Part shown: one piece after another, positions 34,053 through 44,170 of the stretch
Layout of the letters: every line of letters starts with the position of its first letter
Position numbering within the stretch: position 1 is the first letter of the stretch
DNA from: Shewanella sediminis HAW-EB3
Lineage (GTDB): Bacteria > Pseudomonadota > Gammaproteobacteria > Enterobacterales > Shewanellaceae
DNA: 64,000 bases
Assembly: GCF_000018025.1 (NCBI RefSeq)
Contig: NC_009831.1
Location: 3,100,001-3,164,000, forward strand
Direction of reading: 5' to 3'
Position numbers and translations under genes: made by a program
Notes under the pieces: model-generated
Told to the model about the DNA's origin: nothing
Database searches by the model: none
Seen by the model: the letters and a program-made list of their open reading frames with translations, nothing else

Positions 34053-34291
34053 TTGGTTTTCCTGATAGTTATGTAACCGGGTGATTTAATTGCCAGGCAG
34101 GCGCTCGGTAGTGCCCTGACTAACACACATTTGTCCTGTTGACGTCACGAGCGTAAATCCAACTTGTGGACTTTCAGACGCCAACTTGCGGGGGGGTAAA
34201 GCCCCCATAAGGTCTTGAATTTCTATTTAATATTCACTCGTAAGTGGAATGATTGGCTCCACTTTATCTCCAGTAGTGATAGTGACGTTTA

Positions 34292-34861
34292 TCACTGCCG
34301 TGATTCAGCATCTGGCAGTTTGGCGTTGTAGTTAAGTCGGGTACTGGTCACATGGGAAATCAACGCAGGAACACTGGCATTGAGATTGGTTTGGTCTCTG
34401 CTCATCGCGCTATGAAGTACAAATGGCGGCAAGTAGCTCATACCGGTCATAAGCGCGGTCTGCTGAAAGGGCGTCAGAAATTCAGACATGGTAAAGCTGT
34501 TGAATGCACCAGGTTGAAAGCTTTCGGCCGGACCTCCGGTGGAGATTGCAAGCACCAACTCCTTTCCCCGAAGATTTTTACCATCGGGGCCATAGGCAAA
34601 ACCAAAGAGTAGCACCTGATCGAGCCATGCCTTGAGGACCGGCGGTGAAGAGTACCAATAGAACGGGAACTGCAACACCACACGATCGACCTGCTCAAGA
34701 AGCGCTTGCTCAACAGATGGATTAAAGCGCATTTCAGGCCCCCCTACGGCCGTCAGGTCGCGGGTGATGATCCCATCAACATCTGACAGGGCTTCAAACC
34801 ACTTTCGATTGGCGGTGGAGGTAGAAAGATCAGGATGAGCGGTTAACACAAGGATGTTCAT
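34292..34861 (-). CDS. NAD(P)H:quinone oxidoreductase, flavodoxin-like fold (KefF/MdaB-like)
   Basis: The start MNILVLTAHPDLSTSTANRK at 34861 is chosen over a 17-codon polar extension. The 189-residue protein has the Flavodoxin_2 FMN pattern: strand VVLQFPFYWYSSPPVLKAWLDQVL and ELVLAISTGGPAESF. Such enzymes reduce quinones by two electrons. It is divergent from a LysR gene with 152 bases between start codons, so it is the likely target. Confidence 0.9.
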   Translation of the reverse strand: MNILVLTAHPDLSTSTANRKWFEALSDVDGIITRDLTAVGGPEMRFNPSVEQALLEQVDRVVLQFPFYWYSSPPVLKAWLDQVLLFGFAYGPDGKNLRGKELVLAISTGGPAESFQPGAFNSFTMSEFLTPFQQTALMTGMSYLPPFVLHSAMSRDQTNLNASVPALISHVTSTRLNYNAKLPDAESRQ

Positions 34862-35013
34862 AAAGCAGGCCTCACTGTTGCGTTTCCTCGTGGCGCTGTT
34901 GTTGTTCGCCACGATAATTAAAATATGTCGTTTACTTGTTGCTTACTTTAGTTAGGTTCACTAAAGTCAACAATACACCGATTATCAACCTCTCTAGTGA
35001 ATGAAATCTACCA

Positions 35014-35904
35014 ATGCGCCTACCCCTTTCCACCCTTGAAGTATTCAACGCCATTGCGTGCCAAAAGAGCCTGCGCGGTGCGGCCCGAGAGCTCGGGGTT
35101 AAGCCTTCAACCGTGAGCCATCAATTAAAAAAGCTGGAAGAACAGCTCGGCACCGCGCTGTTTATCCGAACAACCCGTGCAATTAGCCTAACCGAGGCTG
35201 GACGGGCACTGGCCCGCAGCACCGGACCCGCCTTCGAGCAGCTAGGCGAAGGTTTGTACAGTGCGCAAACCGCAGGGCATGATGAGCGTGGTTCCCTGAA
35301 GCTCGCAATACCCGAGTTTGCTTACTTTCTGCTGGTTCGAAACAAACTTGCTACGTTTCAGAAAAATTACCCAGAGATCGAGGTTGAATTGTCTATGACC
35401 GATGCTATGTCGGATATTCTGGATGAGGGCTTACACGCTGGCTTCCGCCTTGGTGGATTGATTGCACAGGACATGGTTGCGGTCAACCTGAGCGATCCAC
35501 TGAAAACAGCTGTGGTGGCGAGCCCTGAATACCTTGAGACACATGGTGTTCCATGCAACCCGAGGGATCTGTTGAATCACAACTGCCTTCGCTATCGGTT
35601 TCCAAGTTCAGGACAATTAGCGCCTTGGATCTTCACCGGGCCAGATAACGCCTATCCGGTCGAAGTTCGCGGCAACCTGATTGCCAATTCATCACCTGCC
35701 ACGATCGATCTGGCACTTCAGGGGCTTGGGCTGACCTTTACCTTTCGTGATTACTGCACCGATGCCTTGGCAGATGGAAAGTTAGTGGAGGTCCTGACTG
35801 AGCATCAGGCCCCTTTACCAAGCATGAATATCTATTTCCCAAAGGAGTATCGAGCCATGATGCCACTTCGATTGTTCATCGAACATCTGAAAAATGGGCG
35901 TTGA
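35014..35904 (+). CDS. LysR-family transcriptional regulator (next to quinone reductase)
   Basis: The 296-residue protein has the N-terminal HTH (LSTLEVFNAIACQKSLRGAA, then KPSTVSHQLKKLEEQLGTALF) and a LysR effector domain with the GcvA-like features GLGLTFTFRDYC. It is divergent from the flavodoxin-fold reductase and so probably controls it and the SDR gene. Its end overlaps a grpB-like remnant by 11 bases. Confidence 0.92.
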   Translation: MRLPLSTLEVFNAIACQKSLRGAARELGVKPSTVSHQLKKLEEQLGTALFIRTTRAISLTEAGRALARSTGPAFEQLGEGLYSAQTAGHDERGSLKLAIPEFAYFLLVRNKLATFQKNYPEIEVELSMTDAMSDILDEGLHAGFRLGGLIAQDMVAVNLSDPLKTAVVASPEYLETHGVPCNPRDLLNHNCLRYRFPSSGQLAPWIFTGPDNAYPVEVRGNLIANSSPATIDLALQGLGLTFTFRDYCTDALADGKLVEVLTEHQAPLPSMNIYFPKEYRAMMPLRLFIEHLKNGR

Positions 35905-36127
35905 TGGTACTAAAGCCGATAAGAATCAAGATACAAAAATAGTGAGGGAATACGGCACTCATATCAATGCGCTTGGTATCAATGCCGTTAAGATCGAGCA
36001 TATTGGCAGTACAGCTGTCATTGGATTAACAGCTAAGCCTGTTGTTGATATTCTAATTGAGGTTAGCAACCTTAAGGAATTCAATACTGCAAATGAAAAA
36101 CTAGTTCTCCAGTGGTTTGGCAACTAG
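35894..36127 (+). pseudogene. Truncated GrpB/UPF0157-like fragment
   Basis: The 77-codon frame contains VKIEHIGSTAVIGLTAKPVV followed by DILIEVSNLKEF, the hallmark of the GrpB family (UPF0157, nucleotidyltransferase fold, normally about 170 residues). The N-terminal strand and the C-terminal half are missing and the frame ends in QWFGN. I read it as a decayed gene. Confidence 0.7.
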
Positions 36128-36344
36128 CAAGATTTTATATCAGGGCAGTCCACTCTTCTTGCTTACAACTAAAAACTTAAAGCTCTTATCCCCCTTCCAC
36201 ATTTCCTGCACATTGTGCCGTTATGGTGTCCCTAAGCTAGGGTTATCACTGCAAAGCAGCCATTGACCCTTACACTTAAAGACCAAAGAGAACGATGGCT
36301 ATGAGATCGACACTCGTTGGTGAAGTAGATAAGGAGCACCAAAA

Positions 36345-39300
36345 ATGACGTTCACCAGACAACACTCTACTGCATCTGTAAGGATTGCCTCTGTGAGCAT
36401 TGCATCGCTATTAGCTATCGCGCTGAGTGGCTGTGGTGGCGACTCCAGCGAGGCTGATGACACTCAGCTTCCCCCCACCGTTCCTCCCGCAGTCACTCCC
36501 GTAGATAATAGTGCGCCAGTGGCTAACGCAGGTATCGACCAAACGGTTATGTCAGCTGTAGTCGTCACCCTGGACGCCAGTGGCAGTAGTGATGCCGATG
36601 GTGACACCTTAAACTACCAATGGACATTTATCTCTTTGCCCGATGGCAGCGTTGCCGCCCTCAATGGTGCCAGCAGCGCAAATCCTAGCTTTAGCGCTGA
36701 CATAGATGGCAGCTATGTTATTGCATTAACCGTATCGGATGGCACAGACAGCAGTGTCGACACCGTTACCGTTACCGCAGCGGCGACGGACACTAACAAT
36801 ACGCCCGTGGCCAATGCCGGAGTCGACAGAGGCGTCACAACAGGGTCCAGTATTACGCTCGATGGCAGCGCCAGCTCGGACGTCGATGGTGATGCCCTCA
36901 CCTACAGCTGGACATTAGATTCAGTCCAGGTTGGCAGCAGTGCCAGCCTGAACAGTGCAGGCACGGTGAGCCCTGAGTTTACCGCCGATACCGATGGCGA
37001 CTATCAGGTATCTTTAGTTGTCAGTGATGGCAGTGAGACCAGCCTGGCCGATTCGGTGACCATTAGCAGCACCAGCAGCGGCACGACACCTGTCAGTCGA
37101 AGCTATGCCATCGTCGATACCAATCAAAACCAGTGCTACGACTCAACATCCGGGGGCGCCACCAGCTGTATAGGCAACGGCTATGACGCCGACTATAGCG
37201 GTAACCAGCCCAGTTATACCCTCAGCGATGACGGGTTAATCGTTACCGACAATATTACCGGCCTTATCTGGCAGCAGAGCAGTGATATCAATGGTGACGG
37301 TTCACTGACCAGCGATGACAAGCTTTATCAGAGTGACACAGTAAGCTACTGCGAAAATTTAACCTATGGTGGACGCAATGACTGGCGTCTGCCCAGCATC
37401 AAAGAGTCATACTCCTTGATCCAATTCAGCGGCAAAGACCCAAGCGGCTACCAGGGCACGGATACCTCAGCGTTAACCCCTTTCATCGATGAAATATTCG
37501 ATTGGGCTTTCGGTGATCTAGCCAGTGGCGAGCGGATCATCGACGGCCAGTTTGCCTCCAGCACTCAGTATGTCAGTACGACCATGAACGCCGACGCCAC
37601 CACATTTGGGGTTAACTTCGTCGATGGTCGCATCAAGGGCTACCCCAGCGAGAGATTACCCTTCTATGTGCGCTGTGTCAGCGGCAACACAGATTATGGC
37701 GTCAATGCGTTCAGTGATAATGGCGATCTGACAGTCAATGACGATGCCACCGGTTTGATGTGGCAGCAAGATGATAGCGACTCAGTGAATTGGGAGGATG
37801 CGGTAGCGCAATGTGAAGCGGCGACCACCGCCTCACACACAGACTGGAGACTGCCTGATGCAAAGGAGCTGCAGAGCATAGTAGATTACAGCCGCTCACC
37901 GGACACCCATAACCAGGCAGCCATAGATCCGATATTTAATGCCAGCTCGTTTAACAATGAAGCCGGTGAAGATGACTGGGGTTTTTATTGGGCATCGAGT
38001 ACCCATGCCACCTATAACGATAATGGCAGCAGTGCCACCTATGTCTCATTTGGCCGCGCCCTGGGCTATATGAATGGCAATATCATGGACGTACACGGCG
38101 CGGGTGCTCAGCGCAGTAACAATAAAACGGCGGTCTCCTCCACTCCGGGGGCAGGATCGAGCACCGGCGTCAACGGCACCTTCTATTACCACGGGCCTCA
38201 GGGCGATATCTTGCGGGATAACAACAAGGTCAGGTGTGTACGCGATAGTGAGCCGAGCGAAGATGTAGTAGCTAGTGAAGGCTACACCCTGTTTTCGCCG
38301 ATGCAATCGACCGACACTTACCTGATAGACCAGCAAACTAACACGCTGCATAGCTGGCAGAGCGACTACCGCCCTGGCCTGTCGGTCTACCTTATGGAAA
38401 GCGGCGAACTGTTACGACCGGGCGTGATAAACAATAAACCCACCACATTTTCGGGGCAAACCGGCGGCAGCGCCGGTGTCATCGAGGTTTTGGACTGGAA
38501 TAGCGATGTTATTTGGAGCACCAGTCTGGCCACCGACAGCTATCTGAGCCATCACGATGTTGAGGTTCTGCCTAACGGCAATATTCTGGCCATTGTCTGG
38601 GAGGCTAAAACCGCCGAAGAGGCGCTGGCGCTGGGCAGAACCAGTGTATTCGATGACACCCTGTGGGCCGACGCGGTCTATGAAATATGTCGGGCCGGTG
38701 AACAGAGCAGCTGCACCGACGGTGAGATTGTCTGGCGCTGGAGTATCTGGGATCATGTCGTCCAGGATGTAGATAGCAGCATTACCCAGACTTATGTTAC
38801 CGATATCGGTGAGCATACCGATAAGGTTGATCTGAACTTCTTTAACGGCTCAGGCTCCGCCGACTGGACCCATGTTAACTCGGTCGACTACGACAGCGCT
38901 ACCGACCAAATATTGATAAGCGTGCATAACTTCAGTGAGTACTGGGTCATCGACCATAGCGGTGCCAGCCAAGGTATAGTGAGCCGGGTCGGCAATCCCT
39001 CGGCCCATGGAGGCGACGGCGAGCAAACTCTGTTTGTTCAGCATGACGCCCAATTTATTGAATCAGGTACACCCGGTGATGGCAATATTTTGGTCTTTAA
39101 CAATGGCGCCAACCGACCCGAGGGCAATTACTCCTCCGTAGACGAATTTTGTTTTCAGGGAGAGGACTGCACACCCGGTGAGCTGGTGAATAGTTATAGC
39201 GAAGGCGTTTCCGGCGAGTTTTATGCCGACCATATCTCGGGGGCGCAGCGACTTGAGAACGGCAATACCCTGGTTTGTGAAGGCACAGAGGGACGCTTGT

Positions 39301-39413
39301 TTGAATATAATGCCAGTCATGAAGTCGTGTGGGAATATCAATATGGCTCAGAGATATTTAAGGCGACACATTACAGGAGTGATTATTCTGGATTGGCAGA
39401 GCTGAATGAGTAG
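36345..39413 (+). CDS. Multidomain lipoprotein: PKD-like, Lcl/DUF1566-like and arylsulfotransferase-like modules
   Basis: The 1022-residue protein has a lipoprotein signal (LLAIALSGCGG, Cys30). Two PKD/REJ-type domains follow (about 55-145 and 150-235; both with APVANAG or TPVANAG and DADGD-like motifs). Then come two Lcl/DUF1566-like domains (about 255-450 and 450-640) with GLIWQQ / GLMWQQ, DWRLP(S/D) and VRCVSG / VRCVRD motifs. The last ~370 residues resemble an arylsulfotransferase/beta-propeller (LIDQQTNTLHSWQSD, LSHHDVEVLPNGNILAIVWE, HTDKVDLNFFNG, QHDAQFIESG, NTLVCEGTEGRLFEYN). It is anchored in the outer or inner membrane facing outward. A sensor kinase and response regulator follow on the same strand. 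Catalytic activity of the ASST part is unproven. Confidence 0.85.
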   Translation: MTFTRQHSTASVRIASVSIASLLAIALSGCGGDSSEADDTQLPPTVPPAVTPVDNSAPVANAGIDQTVMSAVVVTLDASGSSDADGDTLNYQWTFISLPDGSVAALNGASSANPSFSADIDGSYVIALTVSDGTDSSVDTVTVTAAATDTNNTPVANAGVDRGVTTGSSITLDGSASSDVDGDALTYSWTLDSVQVGSSASLNSAGTVSPEFTADTDGDYQVSLVVSDGSETSLADSVTISSTSSGTTPVSRSYAIVDTNQNQCYDSTSGGATSCIGNGYDADYSGNQPSYTLSDDGLIVTDNITGLIWQQSSDINGDGSLTSDDKLYQSDTVSYCENLTYGGRNDWRLPSIKESYSLIQFSGKDPSGYQGTDTSALTPFIDEIFDWAFGDLASGERIIDGQFASSTQYVSTTMNADATTFGVNFVDGRIKGYPSERLPFYVRCVSGNTDYGVNAFSDNGDLTVNDDATGLMWQQDDSDSVNWEDAVAQCEAATTASHTDWRLPDAKELQSIVDYSRSPDTHNQAAIDPIFNASSFNNEAGEDDWGFYWASSTHATYNDNGSSATYVSFGRALGYMNGNIMDVHGAGAQRSNNKTAVSSTPGAGSSTGVNGTFYYHGPQGDILRDNNKVRCVRDSEPSEDVVASEGYTLFSPMQSTDTYLIDQQTNTLHSWQSDYRPGLSVYLMESGELLRPGVINNKPTTFSGQTGGSAGVIEVLDWNSDVIWSTSLATDSYLSHHDVEVLPNGNILAIVWEAKTAEEALALGRTSVFDDTLWADAVYEICRAGEQSSCTDGEIVWRWSIWDHVVQDVDSSITQTYVTDIGEHTDKVDLNFFNGSGSADWTHVNSVDYDSATDQILISVHNFSEYWVIDHSGASQGIVSRVGNPSAHGGDGEQTLFVQHDAQFIESGTPGDGNILVFNNGANRPEGNYSSVDEFCFQGEDCTPGELVNSYSEGVSGEFYADHISGAQRLENGNTLVCEGTEGRLFEYNASHEVVWEYQYGSEIFKATHYRSDYSGLAELNE

Positions 39414-39583
39414 GTGTGAATTGGTATAAGTTTCTAAAACAAGGTACTTTTGTAATAGTTGCAGCTCGTTATATCTGTACCTTTTTGTTGCAAGTTACTT
39501 TTATTTAAAGAAACTTTTGTTTAAAGAAGTTAGGTTAATGACAAACAGGTCGTTCAAGACAAACCCGGAATAAGCATGGTCAT

Positions 39584-41083
39584 ATGATGAAGTTTAAGAT
39601 TAAGCACAAGTTATTTTTAGCCATCATCACGGCTAATATCTTTATCGTGCTTGGCATCTACATTCTCAGTAGCCTCTCATTCAGCAGCAGTTTTCGTGAA
39701 TACCTGGATGCAAACCGGGAGAAAGAGTTAGCTCCCATGGTCGACGCTGTGGCCAGAGAGTACCAGAATCAGCAGGATTGGCATTGGCTACGGGAACGAG
39801 GCCGTTCTACCTGGCGAACGCTTATCGAAACCTATTATGTGCCGAGAAACAGCAACCCTGACCGGGCACAATTTCGGCCACAAGCAGCAAATGGTGAGCG
39901 TCCGCCACGGCCAAGGCCGGATAATAGGCCCCTTATCAGACAAGAGAACAGACCCGTTGACCGAAGAGCCCCACAACCCGGTTTAGCCCATGATGCCCCC
40001 CGCCCCAGACCACCGGTCATTTTTATCGCCGACAAAGATCATCGACTGCTGCTGGGCCGGGAAGATAAACTTGATACCGTCAACTGGATAGCCATCACGC
40101 TGGAGAACCAAACGGTAGGATACCTGGGCTACCATAGAACTACCCATATCACCTCGCAGCTTGACCAATTGTTTGTCGATAAGTTAACGACCAATTTAAT
40201 CTGGATTGTTATCTTCGTCATAATAATTTCGGCGCTTATCGCCCTGATCCAGAGCCGATTTTTCGTTAAACCTATTATTAAACTCAGCAATGCCGCCCAT
40301 AAGATCAGTAAAGGCGAGTTTACCACTCGCATCACAGTGTCGAGCGATGATGAGATTGGCGAGCTATGTCAGGACTTTAATCGTCTGGCAACGTCTTTGG
40401 ATCGTAACTTGAAAGCCCGTCAGCAGTGGATAGCCGATATCTCCCACGAGCTCAGAACCCCCGTCGCCATCTTGCAGGGGGAGTTAGAAGCACTTCAGGA
40501 TGGTATTCGCGACTACTCGGCCGAGTCGGTCAACTCCCTCTACCAAGAGGTTAAGCGTTTAGCATTTCTGATTAATGACCTGCATGAGTTGTCTATGTCA
40601 GACATTGGCGCGCTGAGTTATCGCTTCGAAAATGTCGATCTCATTGAGATTTTAGACCAGGTTATCGAGAGTAAAAAAGAGAGCATAGATAGTGCCGGGT
40701 TTAGCATCGAACAGATCTGTGAACAGGATGAATTGATACTTAAGGGCGATGAGCACCGCCTGAATCAACTGTTCCTCAATCTGCTCAATAATAGTCTGGC
40801 CTATAGCGATCCCAATGGCATGGTCAAGGTGGCAGTTAAAACAGAGGGGCCGAACGTTATCATCAGCTGGAGCGATACAGCACCGGGAGTGACAGAAGAG
40901 CAGCTGACTAAACTGTTTGATCGCCTCTATCGCACCGAATCATCACGAAATCGAAATTCGGGCGGTTCGGGTATAGGCTTATCCATAGCGAAGAACATCG
41001 TCGAGGCGCATAACGGCACCATTACCGCCAGGCCTTCAAGCTTAGATGGCGTGAGGTTCGATATCACGCTTCCGCTCAAATAA
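39584..41083 (+). CDS. Sensor histidine kinase (BaeS-like)
   Basis: The 499-residue protein has TM1 near residues 10-32, a periplasmic sensor domain of about 165 residues with an unusual Pro/Arg/Asp-rich stretch (about 100-145; PPRPRPDNRP and RPRPPVIF), TM2 near 205-225, HAMP (about 225-278), the DHp motif ISHELRTPVAIL with His288, and an HATPase domain with NNSLAYS (N box) and GGSGIGLSIAKNIVEAH (G2 box). This is the BaeS/envelope-stress kinase layout. The response regulator follows 70 bases downstream. The lipoprotein upstream may be a target or an accessory. Confidence 0.92.
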   Translation: MMKFKIKHKLFLAIITANIFIVLGIYILSSLSFSSSFREYLDANREKELAPMVDAVAREYQNQQDWHWLRERGRSTWRTLIETYYVPRNSNPDRAQFRPQAANGERPPRPRPDNRPLIRQENRPVDRRAPQPGLAHDAPRPRPPVIFIADKDHRLLLGREDKLDTVNWIAITLENQTVGYLGYHRTTHITSQLDQLFVDKLTTNLIWIVIFVIIISALIALIQSRFFVKPIIKLSNAAHKISKGEFTTRITVSSDDEIGELCQDFNRLATSLDRNLKARQQWIADISHELRTPVAILQGELEALQDGIRDYSAESVNSLYQEVKRLAFLINDLHELSMSDIGALSYRFENVDLIEILDQVIESKKESIDSAGFSIEQICEQDELILKGDEHRLNQLFLNLLNNSLAYSDPNGMVKVAVKTEGPNVIISWSDTAPGVTEEQLTKLFDRLYRTESSRNRNSGGSGIGLSIAKNIVEAHNGTITARPSSLDGVRFDITLPLK

Positions 41084-41153
41084 CTGACGATAAGAACTGA
41101 CTCTAATAACTAATTCTAGTAACCAAAAGCAATAACTGATAGCAGGCACCGGG

Positions 41154-41846
41154 ATGAACAGAGAAGCAGCGAAACAAATTTTGATTGTTGAAGACGAATT
41201 GAAACTAGCGCAGCTGTTGGCCGACTACCTTTGTGACTCATCCTTCGAGCCCCATCAACTCCATCGCGGCGATGAGGTACTGGGGTGGCTGGCCAGTCAC
41301 CCCTGCGATCTGATCTTGTTAGACCTTATGCTTCCCGGGCTCGATGGTTTGGAGGTGTGTAAACAGATCCGGCAGCATTCAAACATCCCCATCATAATGA
41401 TCACGGCCCGCGTAGAGGAGATTGACCGCTTGCTCGGCCTGGAGCTTGGGGCAGATGACTACATCTGTAAGCCCTTTAGCCCGCGTGAAGTGGTGGCTAG
41501 AGTCAAAGCTGTGATACGCAGAGTCGTCAATCAGACATCTTCTAACACTAACGATATTCAACTCGATGGTATTCGACTCGATGAAGAGGGCTTTAAAGTC
41601 TCTAAGTCCGGCTTCCAATGTGAACTGACTAAGGTCGAGTTTTACCTGTTTCATGCGATGTTTAAACAACCGGGACGAATATTCTCAAGGGATCAGTTGA
41701 TGGACATCATCTACGATGACCGCCACGTCGTCAGCGACAGAACCATAGACAGCCACATTAAGAAGGTACGTAAGAAAATCGCCTCTATCGGCATAGAGGA
41801 GAGCGCCGTTCACTCTGTATATGGCGCGGGCTATAAATATGAGTAA
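41154..41846 (+). CDS. OmpR-family response regulator (BaeR-like)
   Basis: The 230-residue protein has a receiver domain with acidic pocket (ILIVEDELKLA), phospho-acceptor Asp57 in LILLDLMLPGLDG, Lys in DDYICKPFSPRE, and a C-terminal winged helix (ELTKVEFYLFHAMFKQPGRI, then DRTIDSHIKKVRKKI). The start ATG follows a GGG ribosome-like site. Order kinase then regulator mirrors baeSR. It is the output of the adjacent kinase. Confidence 0.93.
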   Translation: MNREAAKQILIVEDELKLAQLLADYLCDSSFEPHQLHRGDEVLGWLASHPCDLILLDLMLPGLDGLEVCKQIRQHSNIPIIMITARVEEIDRLLGLELGADDYICKPFSPREVVARVKAVIRRVVNQTSSNTNDIQLDGIRLDEEGFKVSKSGFQCELTKVEFYLFHAMFKQPGRIFSRDQLMDIIYDDRHVVSDRTIDSHIKKVRKKIASIGIEESAVHSVYGAGYKYE

Positions 41847-41924
41847 GCGCTTCTCTAATTAAATGCCTAACTAAATGCCTGACACAATTAAAGACAGCGA
41901 ACAGTTTTAAAGTACGGCTACTAG

Positions 41925-42899
41925 TTAGTCAGCCTTATTAGACTCATACTTAGTTAATGAAAACATGGTTTTTTCATCACAATCAGGCATTGGTATGTCA
42001 GATATCAAATCGGCATATACCGCAGCCTTAGCTTTATCTTTTCTGTGCCACGAATTAACACTGTACAGCCACATAAACTTAGAATATATCTCAAAGTGAT
42101 CAATATGCTGAACCCATAAAAGGCTACTAAAGGCACTATCAAAATCTCTTAAATCGATATAATAGTCGGCAAGAAACAAACATGGTTGAATATAGACTTC
42201 ACATAACTTGTCCAGCTCGCGGACTGATTCATCCTGAGATAATTCAAAGAGCTCACTTTTCAGATTTAACTGATATTTTGCAAATAGGGCTTCATCATCT
42301 CCCTGCTCGATGAGTGTATTTATCATTCTTCTCGCTTTGTTCGAGTCTCCTTGTTTATAGACGAAATATGCTGACTGAGGTGTGTCCGGGTACTGCTCAA
42401 TATATTCTTGTCGATAGCGATTCCATTGTTCCTCATGTACAACAATCGATTCGTACGCCTCATCTAATGTTACATAGGTTAAATATATGAAGTAAGAGCG
42501 AAATATTGGGGTAATCAGTAGAACAAATGCAGCGAAAAACATAAAATATGCCTGAACTTTAGCTTTACGACCTTTAATCACTTTAGTATCGAATGCGACT
42601 TTATGATTAACAGGTGGGAATCTTTGTTCTGTTAAGGTGACAACCCCAAGAAGAACAAATTTATAGGCGAAAAAAATAAAGCAAAGTAACACAATCACAT
42701 TAAGAATCTGAGCATGAATTAACTCTCTGAGACTGGCTTCCCAAAATTCATTTTGACTTAAACCTTCTGTATCGACAGTTAACAGCTCTGAAAAATAATC
42801 TGTTTGTACAAAAATTACCAGCGCGACCACTAGTGCGAATAAGACATAAGCCAGAAGCTGTTTTCTTTTATCAGCCTTTACTATTTCCGACACAGACAA
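41925..42899 (-). CDS. Membrane protein with TPR-like cytoplasmic or periplasmic half, unknown
   Basis: The 324-residue protein has three hydrophobic segments in its first half (YVLFALVVALVIFVQTDYF, AQILNVIVLLCFIFFAYKFV and YFMFFAAFVLLITPIF). The second half (about residues 160-310) is helical, acidic and contains repeats such as GDSNKARRMINTLIEQGDDE and LADYYIDLRDFDSAFSSLLW, reminiscent of Sel1/TPR helices. Unknown family. It is convergent with the response regulator gene. Confidence 0.75.
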   Translation of the reverse strand: MSVSEIVKADKRKQLLAYVLFALVVALVIFVQTDYFSELLTVDTEGLSQNEFWEASLRELIHAQILNVIVLLCFIFFAYKFVLLGVVTLTEQRFPPVNHKVAFDTKVIKGRKAKVQAYFMFFAAFVLLITPIFRSYFIYLTYVTLDEAYESIVVHEEQWNRYRQEYIEQYPDTPQSAYFVYKQGDSNKARRMINTLIEQGDDEALFAKYQLNLKSELFELSQDESVRELDKLCEVYIQPCLFLADYYIDLRDFDSAFSSLLWVQHIDHFEIYSKFMWLYSVNSWHRKDKAKAAVYADLISDIPMPDCDEKTMFSLTKYESNKAD

Positions 42900-43074
42900 T
42901 CCTTATCTATCAAACACGAGTAAACATGAAAGATATCATAGTACAAAAAAAATACTCTTTAACACAGCCTTGCGGTCAGCATAAGAAATAACGCTAGTCT
43001 TAACCACTTACACAAGCCTACCCCATTGCGACCCCCCCTTCTCGGTGAAGTGTGACTTCATTAACTTTAATTGA

Positions 43075-44013
43075 TTACACCTTCGACCTAAGCTTTTTAC
43101 TCTCCATCAACAGCCGGTACAGACACTTTGCGGCGGGGCCGGTTTTGGCGCCTTTCGGCAAGGTTAAGTGCATAGGCACCTGATAGCGCTGGGCATTATC
43201 TACTTTTAAGATAACGACATTATCCATGCTTCTGCTGCTTAAGAGGTGCTCCGGCAGGCGGCAAAAACCAGCGCCCTGCTCTACGGCCTGCCAGGCGTGG
43301 TCGAAATTATCCACCGTAATACGCTGTCGGGACCTGAGCCAACCCACATCTTGTTTTGCCTCTTGTTGCGCACCCTGTTTTGCCTCTTGCTTTACAACTT
43401 GCTTAAGTGTGCCGCCTAAATCTCTGACAACGATTTGGCTTGTGGTGGTGAAGTCCGCCGAACAGAGGGGCTGCTTGGCTGCCAGCGGATGGCTTTTGGC
43501 CACCACGGGGAGCATAGTCACAATACCGAAGGCCTCACATGGATAGTTAGTGACAGGCAGGGTAACAATAGAGATGTCGGCCAGTTCATCGGTCACCATC
43601 TGTGTTGTTTTAGACAGTGAGGTCTCGACCACTTGAATGGAGGTACTGCTGTTTTGTGCCAGGAAATCCGCCATAGGTTGATATAACCAGCTGCGATCGC
43701 AGAGGTGATCGATGGCGATGGTGATCTCCGACTCGATCCCTTTAGCAAGTTGCGTACTTATCTCTTCGAGCTCCCTCGCCTGCTCTAACATCGAATCTGC
43801 CCGGCGAAGGAGCGCCTTTCCATCGTCACTCAGTACCGCACGGCGACCCTTTATCTCCACAAGAGAGACACCTAACTGCGCTTCAAGCTTTTTGACCGAA
43901 TAGATTAGCGTGGTGTGGCTCTTGTTCAATGCTGTCGCAGCGGCCTGAATACTGCCAGCTCGGTCAATTTCATACAGGGTTAGCCACTGATCCAGTGTGG
44001 TTTTCAATCTCAT
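43075..44013 (-). CDS. LysR-family transcriptional regulator (next to ydhR-like gene)
   Basis: The start MRLKTTLDQWLTLYEIDRAG at 44013 is chosen; 17 earlier codons look non-coding. The 312-residue protein has the LysR HTH (SIQAAATALNKSHTTLIYSV, then KKLEAQLGVSLVEIKGRRAV) and effector domain. A low-complexity insertion of Lys/Gln/Ala (KQVVKQEAKQGAQQEAKQD) interrupts the effector domain at the hinge region, a likely slippage product. It is divergent from the YdhR-like gene. Confidence 0.9.
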   Translation of the reverse strand: MRLKTTLDQWLTLYEIDRAGSIQAAATALNKSHTTLIYSVKKLEAQLGVSLVEIKGRRAVLSDDGKALLRRADSMLEQARELEEISTQLAKGIESEITIAIDHLCDRSWLYQPMADFLAQNSSTSIQVVETSLSKTTQMVTDELADISIVTLPVTNYPCEAFGIVTMLPVVAKSHPLAAKQPLCSADFTTTSQIVVRDLGGTLKQVVKQEAKQGAQQEAKQDVGWLRSRQRITVDNFDHAWQAVEQGAGFCRLPEHLLSSRSMDNVVILKVDNAQRYQVPMHLTLPKGAKTGPAAKCLYRLLMESKKLRSKV

Positions 44014-44170
44014 CGGTCGAATTTCTCCACATATAACCGCAGTTTTATGAACTTTTATGTTCAATTTCTGTAGGTATTATTGCACCTATGCCAGCGAGAT
44101 GCAGAACAATATTTCTGAATACCCGCTCTCACGTTAAGCAATCTTGCTAAATTTATATTGGAGAAGAGAG

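Noticed and set aside
38046..39341. Minus-strand frames of up to 134 codons inside the lipoprotein gene
   Set aside because: GC-rich antisense of a strongly coding gene; no start signals or domains.
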